In this document: positions 12,969 to 23,937 of the stretch, piece after piece
Layout of the letters: the number at the start of each line of letters is the position of its first letter
Numbering within the stretch: position 1 is the first letter of the stretch
Source: Rhipicephalus microplus
Lineage: Eukaryota > Arthropoda > Arachnida > Ixodida > Ixodidae
Assembly (NCBI RefSeq): GCF_043290135.1
Contig: NC_134709.1
Coordinates: forward strand, 63,961,056-64,025,055
DNA length: 64,000 bases
Direction of reading: 5' to 3'
Notes under the pieces: model-generated
Seen by the model: only the letters and a program-made list of their open reading frames with translations
Told to the model about the DNA's origin: nothing
Databases searched by the model: none
Translations under genes and position numbers: made by a program

Positions 12969-15377
12969 GTCTGTGGTACCGTGACCATCACAAATTTGAG
13001 ATGGGAAATTTTTGCGTAAAACTCACAACTAACTTGTGTTAATTTTCCAGACATCCAGGAACACTCAATTCCTGAACATATTTGCAGGAACCGCGCTTCT
13101 GTTTGCTGTTTTCTCAAATAATATCAGTTTGTAATCAATTCAACTTCTCTTAGGCTAGGGAATGGATGCATGTAAGCGTAAGCAAGGAGGTTAATCAAAA
13201 TGAATGCTCTGTCGGAATATTTCGCCACTCTAGAGCAAGAAACTTTTCAGGCAGCTATTGTCCATACTTCTACGCAATAAGGCAGCATTTTCGCTTGTTG
13301 TTGGTTTATATAAAATGCGTTTGTTTGACAAACAGATCAAAGAGAAATGATGCAGTTACCGGTGAATTTACTCAGATCAGTATTGGAGCTTGAGCTCACG
13401 AAATTTGTCAAAAATCGTAACCTTCCTACGGAAACCAGCAAAAAAAAAAACAGATTCTCTCAGCAATACCTGTCCGAAACAATTAGCCGTCTCAAACTCA
13501 CTTGGAGTGGTAGGCAGTCACATCAAAATGAACTAACGTTTTATGGTACCCATGGTAAAAAGGCGGTAAGCTGGCTTCACTTGCGGTAGGTGATTTCCAC
13601 TCCAGCATTTTTATAAAACGGCCGGCCTGTGCTATTCAGGTTTTAACCATTGCTACCGTTAGTCTATAGTCACTCGCTTACCCCTCTTCCGTTTGTCACC
13701 TCTACTTTTTTTCACAAAATTTGCTTTGCTAACAGCCATCTGTTTAACAAACTAATCTATAGGCCGAACTTATAATATCATTAGGTTCTAATAATCTTTT
13801 GTAATGTCTTGGGTTGATTCAATTCAGCAAGCATATCGACAGATATGACCATCTGGATAAAGCGAGACGTCAATCCAGTGCCCGGATTATGAGGAGGGTT
13901 AAGCATTCTAGCATATACGATCAGACAGTGTCTTGCGTTACGGGACATGACACACGCCAGCAATGAGAAGTGGGAAGACGTCATCAATAGTGCTGCACTG
14001 AATATTCAGTCAACTTCACTGAATATTCCGTCAACGGCCGTCCACAGAGCCCGTGAAACAGCGGAGAGGCATGGCCTCTTGAGTTCCGACACGGGAGCAG
14101 CCAGCGGTGAACCGAGGACTCTAGTGGATCCTTCCCGGCTTGTCTCTCATGACTACACTGAAGTTCTTCATCAAATTCAGTAGTGTTACTGAAGTTTGAT
14201 TCCATGCACATCGCAGCATCGAAACCACCTGCCAAGAAACACTGTCGCCTTTGACGACCATACAATTTTAAAGCGACTTTAGCTAATACTGCATAATTAG
14301 GAGCCTGACAGCTTGTACACGTATTTTTTGAAGTTTATTGCTTGCTTTTACTTGTATTTTACTTTTGATAAATAGGCCTTCTAATGTCAATAAAGCCTGA
14401 AGCGTATCAATATAAGAAATGAAAGTTGTTGTGACCATTTTATAAGCGAAGTGCGAGAAGCAACTAGAAACGTGGTTCGAGCTATTTGCCACCGGAACGT
14501 AACTGACAACTTTCTGGCGCAAAGCGAAGTGAGAACAACGAACAAAGAACCCCGGAAAAAATTGGCCCCGTATCTGCACGTAATCTGCAAATGTCGTCGA
14601 AAGACGACAGTCTTGCGTGTGTAGAGACTGAACAAAACATTTATTTGATGTGCCGCGCAAGAAAATCGGGGAATGGTATTCCGGAGGCGCCGTGTTAGAG
14701 TGCCTCGAGCGTGCAGCGGGGGTGAACGAGCGCATCAAGTCACGTCACACGTGAGACATGAGCGCCATCTGGCCGTTCTTTTTGGAAAACAAAGCACGTG
14801 GCCCTGAGACGGCCGTGCGTGCCCGTCTCAGAGGTGACAAGGTGTAGAACGCAAGGCGACGGGTAGGTGCCACCACCGTCTCGTCTTAGCAAAGCGTTGG
14901 AAGCACTCCTCGTTCCGTGCAAGCGTTGCTTGGTCCACGCAGCGTGACAAACGCTATGGTCCTTAAAATTACTTATGTATGCCTGTTCTAGTAAAAGACG
15001 AACATGCAGAATATATATGTGTTGTTTAAGCTCACGACACCATCGTTCGCGCGGCGACGGCACGTCGCGTTGTTCGTGATTGACTCCTGGCATCCCAGGC
15101 CCACAAAAAGCGCCATTACGACAGTCACCACCGCGACGTGGGTTCAATCCCTGGCTCCCTGGTCTTGCTCTGGCCGCCTTCGCGTCACGTTGGCTTGAGT
15201 GAAAAGTCAAGCTCTACGTCACGTACACTGTGACAGTACGTGTTGGTGGTAGTGTCGACTTGAGTAGAGGACGCTTCTAGATATCGACGAGGTTGAAGTA
15301 TCTCGGGCTCAGAACCGATTGTGTTACACTTGCCTACGACGTCTGCAACTGCAACTTCAACTCTACACGTATCGATC

Positions 15378-15420
<43 letters not shown>

Positions 15421-16686
15421 TGCCCTGCTTAGTATGAACTATCAAGAAATTTGAATGCCATGTATACTTTCACACCCTCTACAATAAAATTACGAGGAGC
15501 AAAGTTATGTTTGTAGAAACCACTTTTATCCAGCGTTTCAAGCTTAATTACTTTTCAGCACGCTACCGTGTACCGGATAACATGAAAAATATTAAAATGA
15601 TGTTTCCTTGATACGCTTTTGAGATAAAAAAACTATGAGCGTCTATTTTCAAGTGTCTAAAAAATAATCGTCAAGCATTTCGGCTGAGAAAACGCGAAAG
15701 TGCAAAAAACGCACGGGATATTATCGGCATGGAACCACCCGACATAAAGTTACAGTAATCTTCTTTTTTTTTCTTGTCCCATTTTCATTTCACGCTGGTA
15801 TGCTTGCTAAGTTGTTTGAGAAAGTATTCCGCAGGTTATCCGCTGTGACTCACCATTTTCATCGCACCGCAATCCATGAGCATGGCTTTTGCGTCGGGAG
15901 CGAGCATGAACGACCCTTTTGGCATAGTCTCTTTCCCCTGTTCCATGGCCACGATGCGGAAATACTTGAACATACTCCCGATAACCGTCACTGCGAAAAG
16001 CCAAAGGAGAGATAAAGCAGACAAGAATTTTAACCATCTCGAATACCTTGTATGTTATCCCGCACTGGGGAAATGGGTGGAAGAAGAGGCGGAGGAAAAT
16101 AAAACGGAAGGACCGGGTGGGTGGGATGGAAGTGTTTGAAAGATGAAGGAATGGGAAGAAAGAGAGATATATAGAGAAATAGAGAGGGCGCAGCACATTA
16201 GCACTCTCAAAAACGCTCACGCTGCACACGCACATACACTCACATGCATGAAAAAACACGCGCAAACACTCACAGCATGCATGCTGTGTGTTTGTGCGCA
16301 TGTGTCATTGGTATGACAACAGGTGAGGAACGATTCCCGCGCAAGCGCATTGCAAAGTCGTCTGTCCAATGGTCCAAGGACCTTAAACCAATCCAAATTC
16401 AAAGACGAGAGAACCATTTTCTTCTCTCTTTCCTCATACAAGTGCTGCACGTTTTTGCCACTTCTGGTTCTCTGACTACACCCCAGGTTACTTTCCTTAC
16501 GCGCCGCCTTTCACCTTCAATGCTGCCATTGTTGGGCGCAGCTGCTGTCAATTGGTACGGGTGGTTCGTAGTCGCAGACTTGGTTTTCATTCCCGCTGGC
16601 AACGCCTTGCAGTCGGTGAACTTTAAATCATCAGCTCCTGAGGCAAGGGCCAGAGCAGTAAGCAGGATCAGTCCACGTACTGCCAT
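5457..16686 (-). CDS. Reeler-domain extracellular protein, gene B (spliced)
   Basis: Coding exons on the minus strand are 16686-16515, 15990-15854, 11431-11334, 8013-7947 and 5621-5457, joining to 639 nt (212 aa plus stop) with intron phases 1, 0, 2, 0. The product has a signal peptide (about residues 1-17) and a divergent Reeler domain (about 20-150) with Cys26 and Cys98 as the probable disulfide pair, VTVIGSMFKYFRIVA in place of the usual FxGF strand, Trp123 in TVMWKAMSG, and a final LTVVENAT strand. A Gly/His/Asp/Lys linker and a hydrophobic tail (about 189-206) follow, suggesting a GPI-anchor signal or single membrane span. Sequons are at N53 and N142. Exon pattern and Cys98 match gene A. 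The donor of intron 4 is GC. Reeler proteins are extracellular and some insect members act in immunity; the role here is unknown. Confidence 0.83.
5880..6700 (+). pseudogene. Decayed LINE ORF2 remnant (RNase H and C-terminal Cys box)
   Basis: Plus-strand fragments are collinear with the 3' half of an RNase H-bearing LINE: AVYVDTA near 5935 resembles the first catalytic Asp motif, ILLWVPANCGHPDHTAAHTQ near 6200 resembles the last RNase H motif (WVPxHxGxxGNxxAH), and HCTLCPNARGY with a later SCPNKH near 6495-6555 resembles the Cys/His box. Stops and frame changes separate them. It lies in intron 4 of gene B, antisense to that gene. Confidence 0.6.
6701..7946. other. Gene B intron 4, remaining sequence
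   Basis: No exon of another gene is supported. A GC-rich block at about 7410-7625 contains repeated TGACGTCA-like motifs and looks like a fragment of a dispersed tick repeat, but no second copy was found in the window. Confidence 0.35.
7937..7946 (-). other. Non-canonical GC splice donor of gene B intron 4
   Basis: Exon 4 ends CCCAAG and the intron begins GCGAGT, not GT. The position matches the GTGAGT donor after exon 4 of gene A in both domain position and phase 0. GC-AG introns usually keep a strong match elsewhere, and AAG|GCGAGT fits that rule. Confidence 0.65.
7947..8013 (-). CDS. Gene B exon 4
   Basis: The acceptor TTTTTTCTTGCAG precedes a 67-nt exon encoding LTVVENATMFYEAESGEQ and TIPK, completing a split AAG codon (Lys136). 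This is the last beta-strand region of the Reeler domain, equivalent to ATAVRTKPDFYVGLMSSA in gene A. It carries the N-glycosylation sequon NAT. Confidence 0.8.
8925..9115 (+). repeat. Dispersed repeat R1, copy 1
   Basis: It shares blocks such as CGCCGTC, GTCGAAATCGATAA, CGCCGGTAA and GGCCCATCTCC with 11995-12210, in the same orientation. The two copies are diverged by substitutions and small gaps. No coding capacity is seen. Both lie in gene B introns (3 and 2), so they inserted independently. Confidence 0.65.
9116..10748. other. Gene B intron 3, no feature recognised
   Basis: No exon, RNA gene or familiar repeat was recognised. There is a small direct repeat around 10535-10595 in which TAAACATTACATATG occurs twice about 32 bp apart. 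Confidence 0.35.
10749..11000 (+). repeat. 134-bp tandem duplication
   Basis: Two adjacent copies start at 10749 and 10883 with CAGTTGG(C)xTCGTTGCGCAGG and share TTCAACATATGTC and GTGTGCAACATTTG. They differ by scattered substitutions and a small gap, so the duplication is not recent. It lies in gene B intron 3. Confidence 0.85.
11334..11431 (-). CDS. Gene B exon 3
   Basis: The acceptor CTCTACTTCCAG and donor GTAAGC bound a 98-nt exon starting in phase 0 and ending in phase 2. It encodes AAVVNKDPADDMTPPFTVMW followed by KAMSGYEGALKF, matching the Reeler block AVTHxxxxxKxxVTxxWxAPxxxxGxVxF, where gene A reads AVTHTHNGDKNSVAVTWTAP. Confidence 0.85.
11995..12210 (+). repeat. Dispersed repeat R1, copy 2
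   Basis: This is the second copy of the sequence at 8925-9115, recognised by TGTCGCCGTTGCCGT, AAGTCGAAATTGATAAGAT, CCCGCCGGTAA and CTGGCCCATCTCCGTCGCTC. It is more CT-rich at its right end. It lies in gene B intron 2. Confidence 0.6.
12352..12439 (+). repeat. 44-bp tandem duplication with poly-T
   Basis: Two copies, starting at 12352 and 12396, read GACGCGTG, a T run of about 13-15, then CTAAATCCAGGTGTTGGTTA. They are nearly identical, indicating a recent slippage-type duplication inside gene B intron 2. Confidence 0.9.
12911..12966. repeat. (TA)n microsatellite
   Basis: Pure TA repeat of about 56 bp in gene B intron 2. Confidence 0.95.
12967..15375. other. Gene B intron 2, mostly unrecognised
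   Basis: No exon is supported. A GC-rich block at about 14740-15200 contains a B-box-like GGGTTCAATCCC near 15140 and may be an old tRNA-related or composite repeat. A 20-bp direct repeat (CACTGAATATTC...GTCAAC) occurs around 13996-14035. Confidence 0.35.
15376..15421. repeat. (TA)n microsatellite
   Basis: Short imperfect TA tract with one CA interruption, in gene B intron 2. Confidence 0.9.
15854..15990 (-). CDS. Gene B exon 2
   Basis: The acceptor GGCTTTTCGCAG and donor GTGAGT bound a 137-nt exon, phase 1 in and phase 0 out. It encodes TVIGSMFKYFRIVAMEQGKE and then a segment ending MLMDCGAMKM. The cysteine is residue 98, identical in position to the second conserved Cys of gene A. The longer plus-strand frame over this exon is a shadow. 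Confidence 0.87.
16515..16686 (-). CDS. Gene B exon 1: signal peptide and Reeler start
   Basis: The ATG at 16686 is followed by MAVRGLILLTALALASG, a typical signal peptide, then ADDLKFTDC and NHPYQLTAAAPNNGSIE. The donor GGTGAAAG leaves phase 1, matching exon 1 of gene A. The mature start at first glance resembles an ML-domain protein, but exons 2-4 fit Reeler and not ML. Confidence 0.87.
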
Positions 16687-16725
16687 CCTGCTGCGTTCAG
16701 AGTCCCTGCAAAACGCTGACGGGGA
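16687..16725 (-). promoter_or_regulatory. Likely 5'-UTR splice acceptor of gene B
   Basis: Nineteen nt upstream of the ATG the minus strand reads TTTTTTCCCCGTCAGCGTTTTGCAG, a pyrimidine-rich tract ending in AG at 16706. This suggests that the start codon exon is preceded by an intron in the 5' UTR, placing the true promoter further upstream, perhaps beyond the LINE at 18208-23982. Confidence 0.5.
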
Positions 16726-17044
16726 AAAAATTAGATAGGAGGGAAATTATTCGTAAATAGACACTAAAGAGGAACAATGACTTGGCTTAGTAAATAAAAG
16801 TGAACAATTAGGCCAGATGGCTCAGACTACTTTAGATTGGTTTGGCTTATAATGACAAGCTGCACTCAGAAAACTCGAATGCCACGAGTTCTACTGCCAC
16901 AGGTTCATTATTAGCGGAGAAAATCAAGGTTGAAGTCTCATTATATTTACAACAGCGCAACAAAGGACAAGAGATGAGAAGAACACAGACGAGCAATGAA
17001 TTTGAAATCATTTCCGAAATATAGCAGAATATAAAGGGGAAAAT

Positions 17045-18065
17045 GCGCTTCAACAAAAAAAAATGGCCGCATATCCACGGAGTGAATGATGGAGTGTGGG
17101 GCGAAGAATTCGTCCGTCCATTTGTTCTTGCTTCCGTCCGTCCATGCGTCCGACAGTGTGACCGTCCATCCGTCCATCAGCCCATCCGTGCGTGCGTCTG
17201 TTCGTGCGTCTGTCCCTGCGTTCGTCCATGCAGCCGCCCCTGCGTCCGTTCATGCGTCCATCCATGCATCTGTCTATGTGTCCGTTCGTCCATCTATTCA
17301 ACACTCCAAGTACCACCATCTCGCATCTTTTCATCATATATTCCCCATATAGAAGCACCGCCATCCAGTGGACATTCCAAGGACTAAACGAGAGGTGGCA
17401 CACGCACACTTTCTTACGGCTTGCGCTTCGGGTCCACTTCCCACCTTTAACCACCTCGAGTTCATGGTATATACTAGTTCACTGTATTCATGACACTGCG
17501 GCCGAACGCTCGCTAAACCTTTCGAAAACCAAGGAGGTTACGCCCAGCAAGCATGACGTAGCAAACTTTTTCAGTCAGATAGTGCTCAATGTACAAGCCA
17601 ATGGCTGCTAATGGGAAATGAGAGGCGGAGAATTCGGCTTTTATTTTCTTACGGCTTGCGCTTCGTATCTACTTCCCATTTTTAACAACCTCGAGTTCAT
17701 TCATGGTATATACAAGTTCATTGTATTCATGGCACTGCGGCTCAACGCTCGCTAAACATTTCTAAAGCTAAGGAGGTTACACCCAGCGAGTATAACGTAG
17801 CAACCCTTTCTTGTCAGATAGTGCTCAATGTACATGCCAATGGCTGCTAATGGTGATCGCAGCCTGCGCGTTAACTAAAGGCCGAATGCTCCTGTCTCTC
17901 ATTCGCTATTAGCAGCCATTGACATGTACATTGAGCACTATTTTTTATTGTTCAACAACGCACAGAAGAAGTCTCTCACCGGCACCACCTTGGAGGTCAA
18001 AATGTTATACTTGTTACATACTACGGGGGACGAACGGGTGCCGCTATAAGGAGCTTTGCCCCTAA
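17045..18065 (-). repeat. GACG-tract dispersed repeat, copy 3 (long form)
   Basis: Inverted relative to copies 1, 2 and 4. Reading the minus strand there is the head GGGGCAAAGCTCC (18054-18042), a hairpin block (17820-17935), two tandem units of about 238 bp (17412-17611 and 17650-17851, sharing CTTACGGCTTGCGCTTCG on the plus strand), the left arm, a degenerate GGACG/GGATG tract (about 17110-17305), and the right arm ending GGGGCGAAG. This is the most complete copy and shows that the shorter copies lost or never had the tandem section. Confidence 0.75.
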
Positions 18066-18123
18066 AATTGCAAACCAATATTTGAAAAAAAAACTAAAAA
18101 GAAGAATTACCCTACGTCACTTA

Positions 18124-18207
18124 CAGCGGTCATGCGTGCGGGAAAATCGCACTTTTTTCCGTCGAAGCGATGGACGGCATGCTCACACAGGTATTTCCAA
18201 GTCTACC
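18124..18207 (+). other. Coding-like segment split by the LINE, left part
   Basis: After a possible acceptor (ACGTCACTTACAG) the frame reads ...GKIALFSVEAMDGMLTQVFP and stays open to the LINE insertion point. Removing the element joins it in frame with 23995 onward (ISAVSNTSRVSWEPDDPTTR...). This gives about 78 codons without a stop. The family is unknown; it could be a host exon or part of an older transposon. Confidence 0.35.
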
Positions 18208-18496
18208 GAAAACCGCCAGGGGGCTCGAAGTAGTGCAGACGCGCTCGCTTCGCGCTCTGGATTCTCATGCTTTTTAGTGGTGTTTCCCGTCTGCAACCAC
18301 TCGAAAACGTTACTATCAGCTTCAAGAAGTTCCGAGGAACGCCTGGGCACCACTCATGAGGATTTCTTGCCACTTGGAGGTGCCAAAGAACTTCAGAAAG
18401 CTCGTCACCACTAGGACGCTCACCAAACGCTGACCTGGGGAGCCGCCGGCAGCTGCACCGACGCTGGGGACGCCCGCGTCGGAGCTTCATCCAGCT

Positions 18497-20321
18497 ATGG
18501 CTCTCAACGCGGCGACCGACCAACAATACCACCTCCTAGACCAGGATGGTACAGCAGACGACCAAATGGATCAACTCCAGGGCGACCACGATACGGTGAG
18601 CCGAGACGCTATCGGCGCTCAATCGCATTCAGAAGAGGACGCTAGCTGGCAGGCAGCGAAATCCACCAAAAAACGCAAGCAAGAGGCACTGGAGCGGAGG
18701 CGCGGCAGCGCAGGGCTCCAGGACCAAGTTAAGACAGGCACGCCAACATTCAAGAAATCGCTAAAGCTACCGCCGTTGCCGAAGGACGATTACAAGATCG
18801 TCATTCTTCCAAACCAGGGCCTCCCGCTAAGAAACATTCTGACTACTACGCTTGCGCAAGCAATCATCGAGGCATGCCAAGCTGGCATCAGAGATGATCA
18901 TTTCATCCTCAGAATCAACCCAGGGTCAAACATAGCAATTCTGTCGACCAAATATGAGGAAGTGGCGGACAAAGTGCGTCTGATACGCGCCCTTGTGCTT
19001 AACGGCAGGGCTCACGCTGTCCGTGCCTACGCCGCAAATGGAGACGATACTCTGAGAGGGGTGATTCACGGCGTACCGATGAACACCTCAACCGAAACTC
19101 TCATGGCGCACCTACGTGTCAGAACGCACGGTGTGGAGATCATCACTGCCAGAATGATAGGCACAACGAAAAGCGCAGCCATTACATTTTTCGGTCCAAC
19201 GCTACCTCGTACCGTCTACTATTACGGGGGTGAACTCCGCTGCTACCCCTTCCGACCTACGATTCAAGTCTGCAAGGTCTGCTGAGAGAAAGGACACCGC
19301 GCGGACGTTTGCCCGCATCCGGATCGCCCCATTTGCCGGCTGTGTGGACTGACTAATCCAACGGATGGACATCCGTGTTCTATTATATGCGCCTCATGCG
19401 GGGAGGCTCACCCCACAGGAGATACAACTTGCAAAAAAAGACTTAAGCCGCCCAAACCTAAACAGCCGCAAGTACAAGCAGACCACAGTGATAAGCTTCA
19501 ACAGGGCACTAGCAACGACCCACCGAGGACCAAGAATCTTCGCTGGTTCTCCTCCGAAGAGGAAGAAAATGCCTACAAGTCAGCCGATGACAAGCACAGT
19601 TCCCGGTCGCGTTCACGGTCTCCGGGCAGAAAGCCGCACTCGCCATCCAAGAAGAGCGCGCCAGCACCGACTCAGCAGAACCTCCACCGCAGTCCTCCAG
19701 GGGGGGGGGGGGGGCAAAGACAACGGCGGGAATCAAGGATGCACCCAACAGGCATCATCGCTTCCGGTAAGCTGGGTGGAAGCCGTGGCTCCCAAGTCTG
19801 CATGTACTCCCCCAATCACACAAAACGTACACTATCAAGCAGTAATCGCTGAAAACAAACAGCTTAAGCAACGCCTTGACAAATACGAGAACAAAATAAT
19901 GTGGCTCGAAAAACAGCTGGCCCAATTAATGGGAACCACCCCGAAAACTACAGTCCAGGCCTCTCAAAATCTAACTAGCCACCCAAGCGAAAAGCTACGG
20001 GACAATGGACACATCCAACCGCAATCGACACCACCATGAGATCCTGTAGCCAATATAGGAACAGAACAAACAGCGACAAACCTCACTTTACAACAACAAC
20101 TGCAGCTAATGCAACAGCACATACTGCAGCAAACAGAAGCTCAAATGAAACAGTTCTTTGTCGAATTTCATGACCTGAAGCGATACGTTCATGAAAGCCT
20201 CGACAAAGAAACGAAGCGTCGACGTAAGCAGAGCCAACCGCAGTCCCAGGAGTCCGACGCCAAAAGCATGCTTACCTCGGACGCTGAAAGCACACCCACC
20301 TCCTCGCACCATGGCAATTAA
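18497..20321 (+). pseudogene. LINE ORF1 (gag-like), broken
   Basis: Starts at ATG 18497. An N-terminal RNA-binding-like region precedes zinc knuckles: CKVC, an in-frame TGA at 19283, then EKGHRADVCPHPDRPICRLC and CASCGEAHPTGDTTC. A run of about 14 G near 19700 coincides with a frame change; the next frame holds an SR-rich basic stretch and a coiled coil (ENKQLKQRLDKYENKIMWLE, about 19850-19915). A second TGA lies at 20037, and the frame ends at TAA 20319-20321, overlapping the ORF2 start. Confidence 0.8.
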
Positions 20322-23300
20322 CCGATGCATAGCAAACGAGAATCTCACTATATGGTCCTGTAACTGTCGTTCCCTGCACAACAAGCATGCTACACTCACT
20401 CTATACATAAAGGCGGTGCTGGTTCCTCCTGACGTAATCTGCTTGCAAGAGGTGGGAGCCAGGCCTAAAACAGTTTCTGGCTACAAACTGTACATGGATC
20501 CAAATACACCTAAGATTGCGACACTCGTCCGGAAAGAATTGGCAGCTACATGCATAACGGCACCGAACGAAGAGACGCAACACCTTATCGTAACGCTCTG
20601 GCCAGCGAAGAAAGGACGCCCGAGGCAGGTTATATGTAACATATACAGTCCCCCACAAGAAAGAAAAGCAGAATTCAGAAATATCTTCCACTATTTGAAC
20701 AACAAGCTTCAACCACGCGACCGCTTGATCATCACTGGGGACTTCAACGCTTGGCACACCACATGGGGTTATAGCGCAGACAGACCCAAAGGTACGCGAC
20801 TTTTAGAAGCGATACAGCGCTACGACTACACACTCCTCACGACACCGGGCATATCGACTCGTATAGGAAACAGTGTCAACAGGGACACCACTCCCGACCT
20901 TACCGTAACCAACAATGCCGCGATCATGCGCTGGAGTGTGCTGGACGACAATCTGGGCAGCGATCACAATATTGTGCAAATAACATATGAAACAGCTCGA
21001 CTGCGACGCCTGCTCGAAAAAGCCAGACTGACTAACTGGACTAAATATAGAGCGCAACAGGAAGTAGACGGGCCCAAGCCAACAACTATAGCCCAATGGA
21101 CACCGTACATTAAGGGTCTCTATGACAAGAACACCAAGATATATCAAACTACCGACGCACCTGCCATTGACACCCACTTGACACATCTTTGGGAAGCTCG
21201 TCTTTGGGAAGCTCACGAAACGGTGGCGCCGACAAAAGCTAAATAAGAAACTCAGACTCCGTATAGCGAAAATCACGGAGGAAGTAAACGCATACTCAAA
21301 GGAACTTTACAACAACAACTGGCGCACCTTCTACGATTCCTTAAAAGGCACATTAAGCACGAAAAAGACGTGGAACAACCTACGGAGTCTTTTGGATTCC
21401 TCTGCAACAAGAACCGAAACAAACGCTACCCTTCAACGGCTAGCTGGGGAATTTCAAGGTGATCCGGATCAGTTAATAGAAGAGCTGAAACAACGCTACA
21501 CAGGAGAACGCAAGCGAAACGTTAGCCCAACACCCAGTCAAGAATACAATGGAGAACCCAACACTGAGCTCGACGCCCCCATAACCTTTGCGGAGGTTTA
21601 TGCAGCGGCTCAAAGCTTCAAAAGAAATACAGCGCCCGGATTGGATGGCATTACAAATGCCATGGTACGGAACTTCAGCGATGAAGCATTACAAGCCATC
21701 ACAGACCACTTTAATCAGGAAGTCTGGACACCGAGTGGAAAGATACCTGCAGAATGGACACTGGAACAGGTTGTACTCATACCTAAACCAGGCAAACGGC
21801 GAAGCCTTGATCAGCTACGACCAATTTCTTTAACGTCATGCATTGGCAAGCTCTTCGAAAAAGTTATACTCACTCGCCTTGACCAATACACAGAAGAACG
21901 GGGCTTCATCCAACATCTATGTACGGATTTAGGCGAGGAGTGTCTACCCAGGATATCTTCTTACTGCTAAAAGAGGAAGTGCTTAACCCAGCGCCAGGTA
22001 GTCTCAACAATCTACTCGTTGCACTCGACATCGAAAAAGCATTTGATAATATTGCGCACTCTACCATACCAGACGGTCTTGCAGCCATAGTATGCGGACA
22101 ACGCATATTCAACTATGCCTCTGATTTTCTTGGAAATCGCAAGGCGCAGATTGGCATAGCTGGTACCAAATCATCACCATACGACCTCCCACTGAAAGGC
22201 ACACCTCAGGGCTCCATCTTGTCTCCATTTTTATTCAATATCGGCCTCCGGAAAATAGTCCTCCAGCTGGAGACTGTACCAAACCTGGGCTGTGCCTTTT
22301 ACGCGGATGATATTACGCTATGGGCAACAAAGGGCTCCTATGGAGAACGACAAGATGTACTGCAAACCGCTATAGACATAATTCAAGGCTACCTCACTGC
22401 TGCAGGCATGTCGTGCGCACCTAGCAAATCAGAATATTTGCAAATAAGACCCCCACGCACTCGGTCCAACCGTGCACCCGCGCTGCAGCTAGAAATTGCC
22501 GGACAGATCATCAACAGGACCCCAGTAGCTCAAATATTAGGCATGCACGTGCAAGAAAACAGCGTAGAGACTGCAATAGGCAAACTCAAACACACCGTAA
22601 AGAGTATTGCATCCCTTATAGCTAGAATTGCGCGAAGTAATGATGGGATGACAGAGGCCGACACGGTACGCCTTGTACATGCCTTCGTTTTCAGCCGAGT
22701 CACGTTCGCTCTTCCCTTTCAATCAACACGCAAGCCCGAAATAGAGCAGATTGACAGACTCATCAGAATTGCGTACAAAGCAGCATTGCGACTTCCGAAC
22801 AGCACAAGCACAGAAAAACTCATGGGACTCGGCATGCATAATACGTGTGAAGAATTGGCCGCCGCCACGCTAATCGCACAGAGAGAACGACTCACCACTA
22901 CGCTCCAGGGAAGAACACTGCTACAGAGGCTGGGATACCCTCTCACCCCTCAATACTGTGGCGATGAGACAGTCATTGTACCCAAGCAAATACGTGATCA
23001 AATAATCGTGGAACCAGTTCCAAAAAACATGCACCCGCTCTACAACAAAAAGCGCCGTCAAGCGCGAGCACGAAAACTCCTGCAGAGAAGTAGGGATCCA
23101 GACGCTTACTTTACCGACGTCAGTCTTTATCCCGCGCCACCACAAGGCTCCAGAAAACAAGCACATGCATTGGCAGTGACTAACCAAAGCAAAGTCGTGG
23201 CTTGCGCGTCCCTACGCACCAGATCAAGTGCCACCGCAGAGGCAGCAGCCATAGCCTTGGCAATCAGAGAAGCCGAAAGAAGGGGGCGCTCAGCGTATAT

Positions 23301-23937
23301 TTTGACAGACTCACAAGCTGCATGTCGCTTATACCTTAGAGGCACACTTCCAAGGTGCGTGACGGATATTTTGGGGTCCATGTTGATGGAGGCACATGGC
23401 GTCACTTGGTACCCAGGGCATGACGGCCTGGGGGGGAACGAGGAGGCAAGCTGCGTAGCTCGCGGACTTACTGGCCGAGACGCAGGACTCTCGTCAGGAC
23501 ACCTCACAGGGCATCATGAAGAGCAAAGTGTAACAAGCAGGCAGATATTGGAAAACCAACGCCTTACAAGCCGCACGTACGCCCCTCCACATCCGAACTT
23601 AAGCAGCCAACAAGCCCGGGATTGGCGCCGCCTCCAAACGAACGCATACCCCCACATATCAAAACTACACGCAATTTTTTCACAGATATACACAACAGGG
23701 GTATGCCCATGGTGTAGTAACCACACAGCCACACTTACACACATAACCTACCAATGTACCGAGCGGCCAGCCAATGCGGTATCTAGGTTGGTGCGCTCAC
23801 TACAAACACTCACAACGTGGTCTTGGGAGGCACGGCTTTCCGGGCTGGCACTGGGGAGCCAACTGGTGACCCTAGACCAGGCCCGGCGAGCCGCTGTGGC
23901 CAGTGGGGCTCTACAAGAGGGCTCCACCCGGGATTAG
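20311..23937 (+). pseudogene. LINE ORF2 polyprotein (endonuclease, RT, RNase H), broken
   Basis: ATG 20311 overlaps the ORF1 end by 11 bp. The APE endonuclease covers about 20340-20990 with IWSCNCRSL, CLQEVG, IITGDFNAWH and LGSDHNIV. The frame shifts near 21190-21250, where TCTTTGGGAAGCTC is duplicated 16 bp apart, and again near 21905. RT covers about 21600-22500 with an intact FYADDITLW (22291-22317). RNase H covers about 23105-23500 with TDVS, AEAAAIAL and LTDSQAA, but the last acidic position reads NEEAS. The Cys/His box CPWCSNHTATLTHITYQC is at about 23704-23757. Stop TAG at 23935. Confidence 0.85.

Noticed and set aside
14740..15210. 156-residue minus-strand frame
   Set aside because: It falls in a CpG-rich repeat-like block inside gene B intron 2 and shows no domain.
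15807..16301. Longer frames overlapping gene B exon 2
   Set aside because: They cross intron sequence; only the 137-nt part bounded by AG and GT and continuous with exons 1 and 3 is supported.
16515..16686. ML (MD-2-related lipid-recognition) domain start in gene B
   Set aside because: The first residues after the signal peptide resemble an ML protein, but exons 2-4 and the intron phases match the Reeler gene A.
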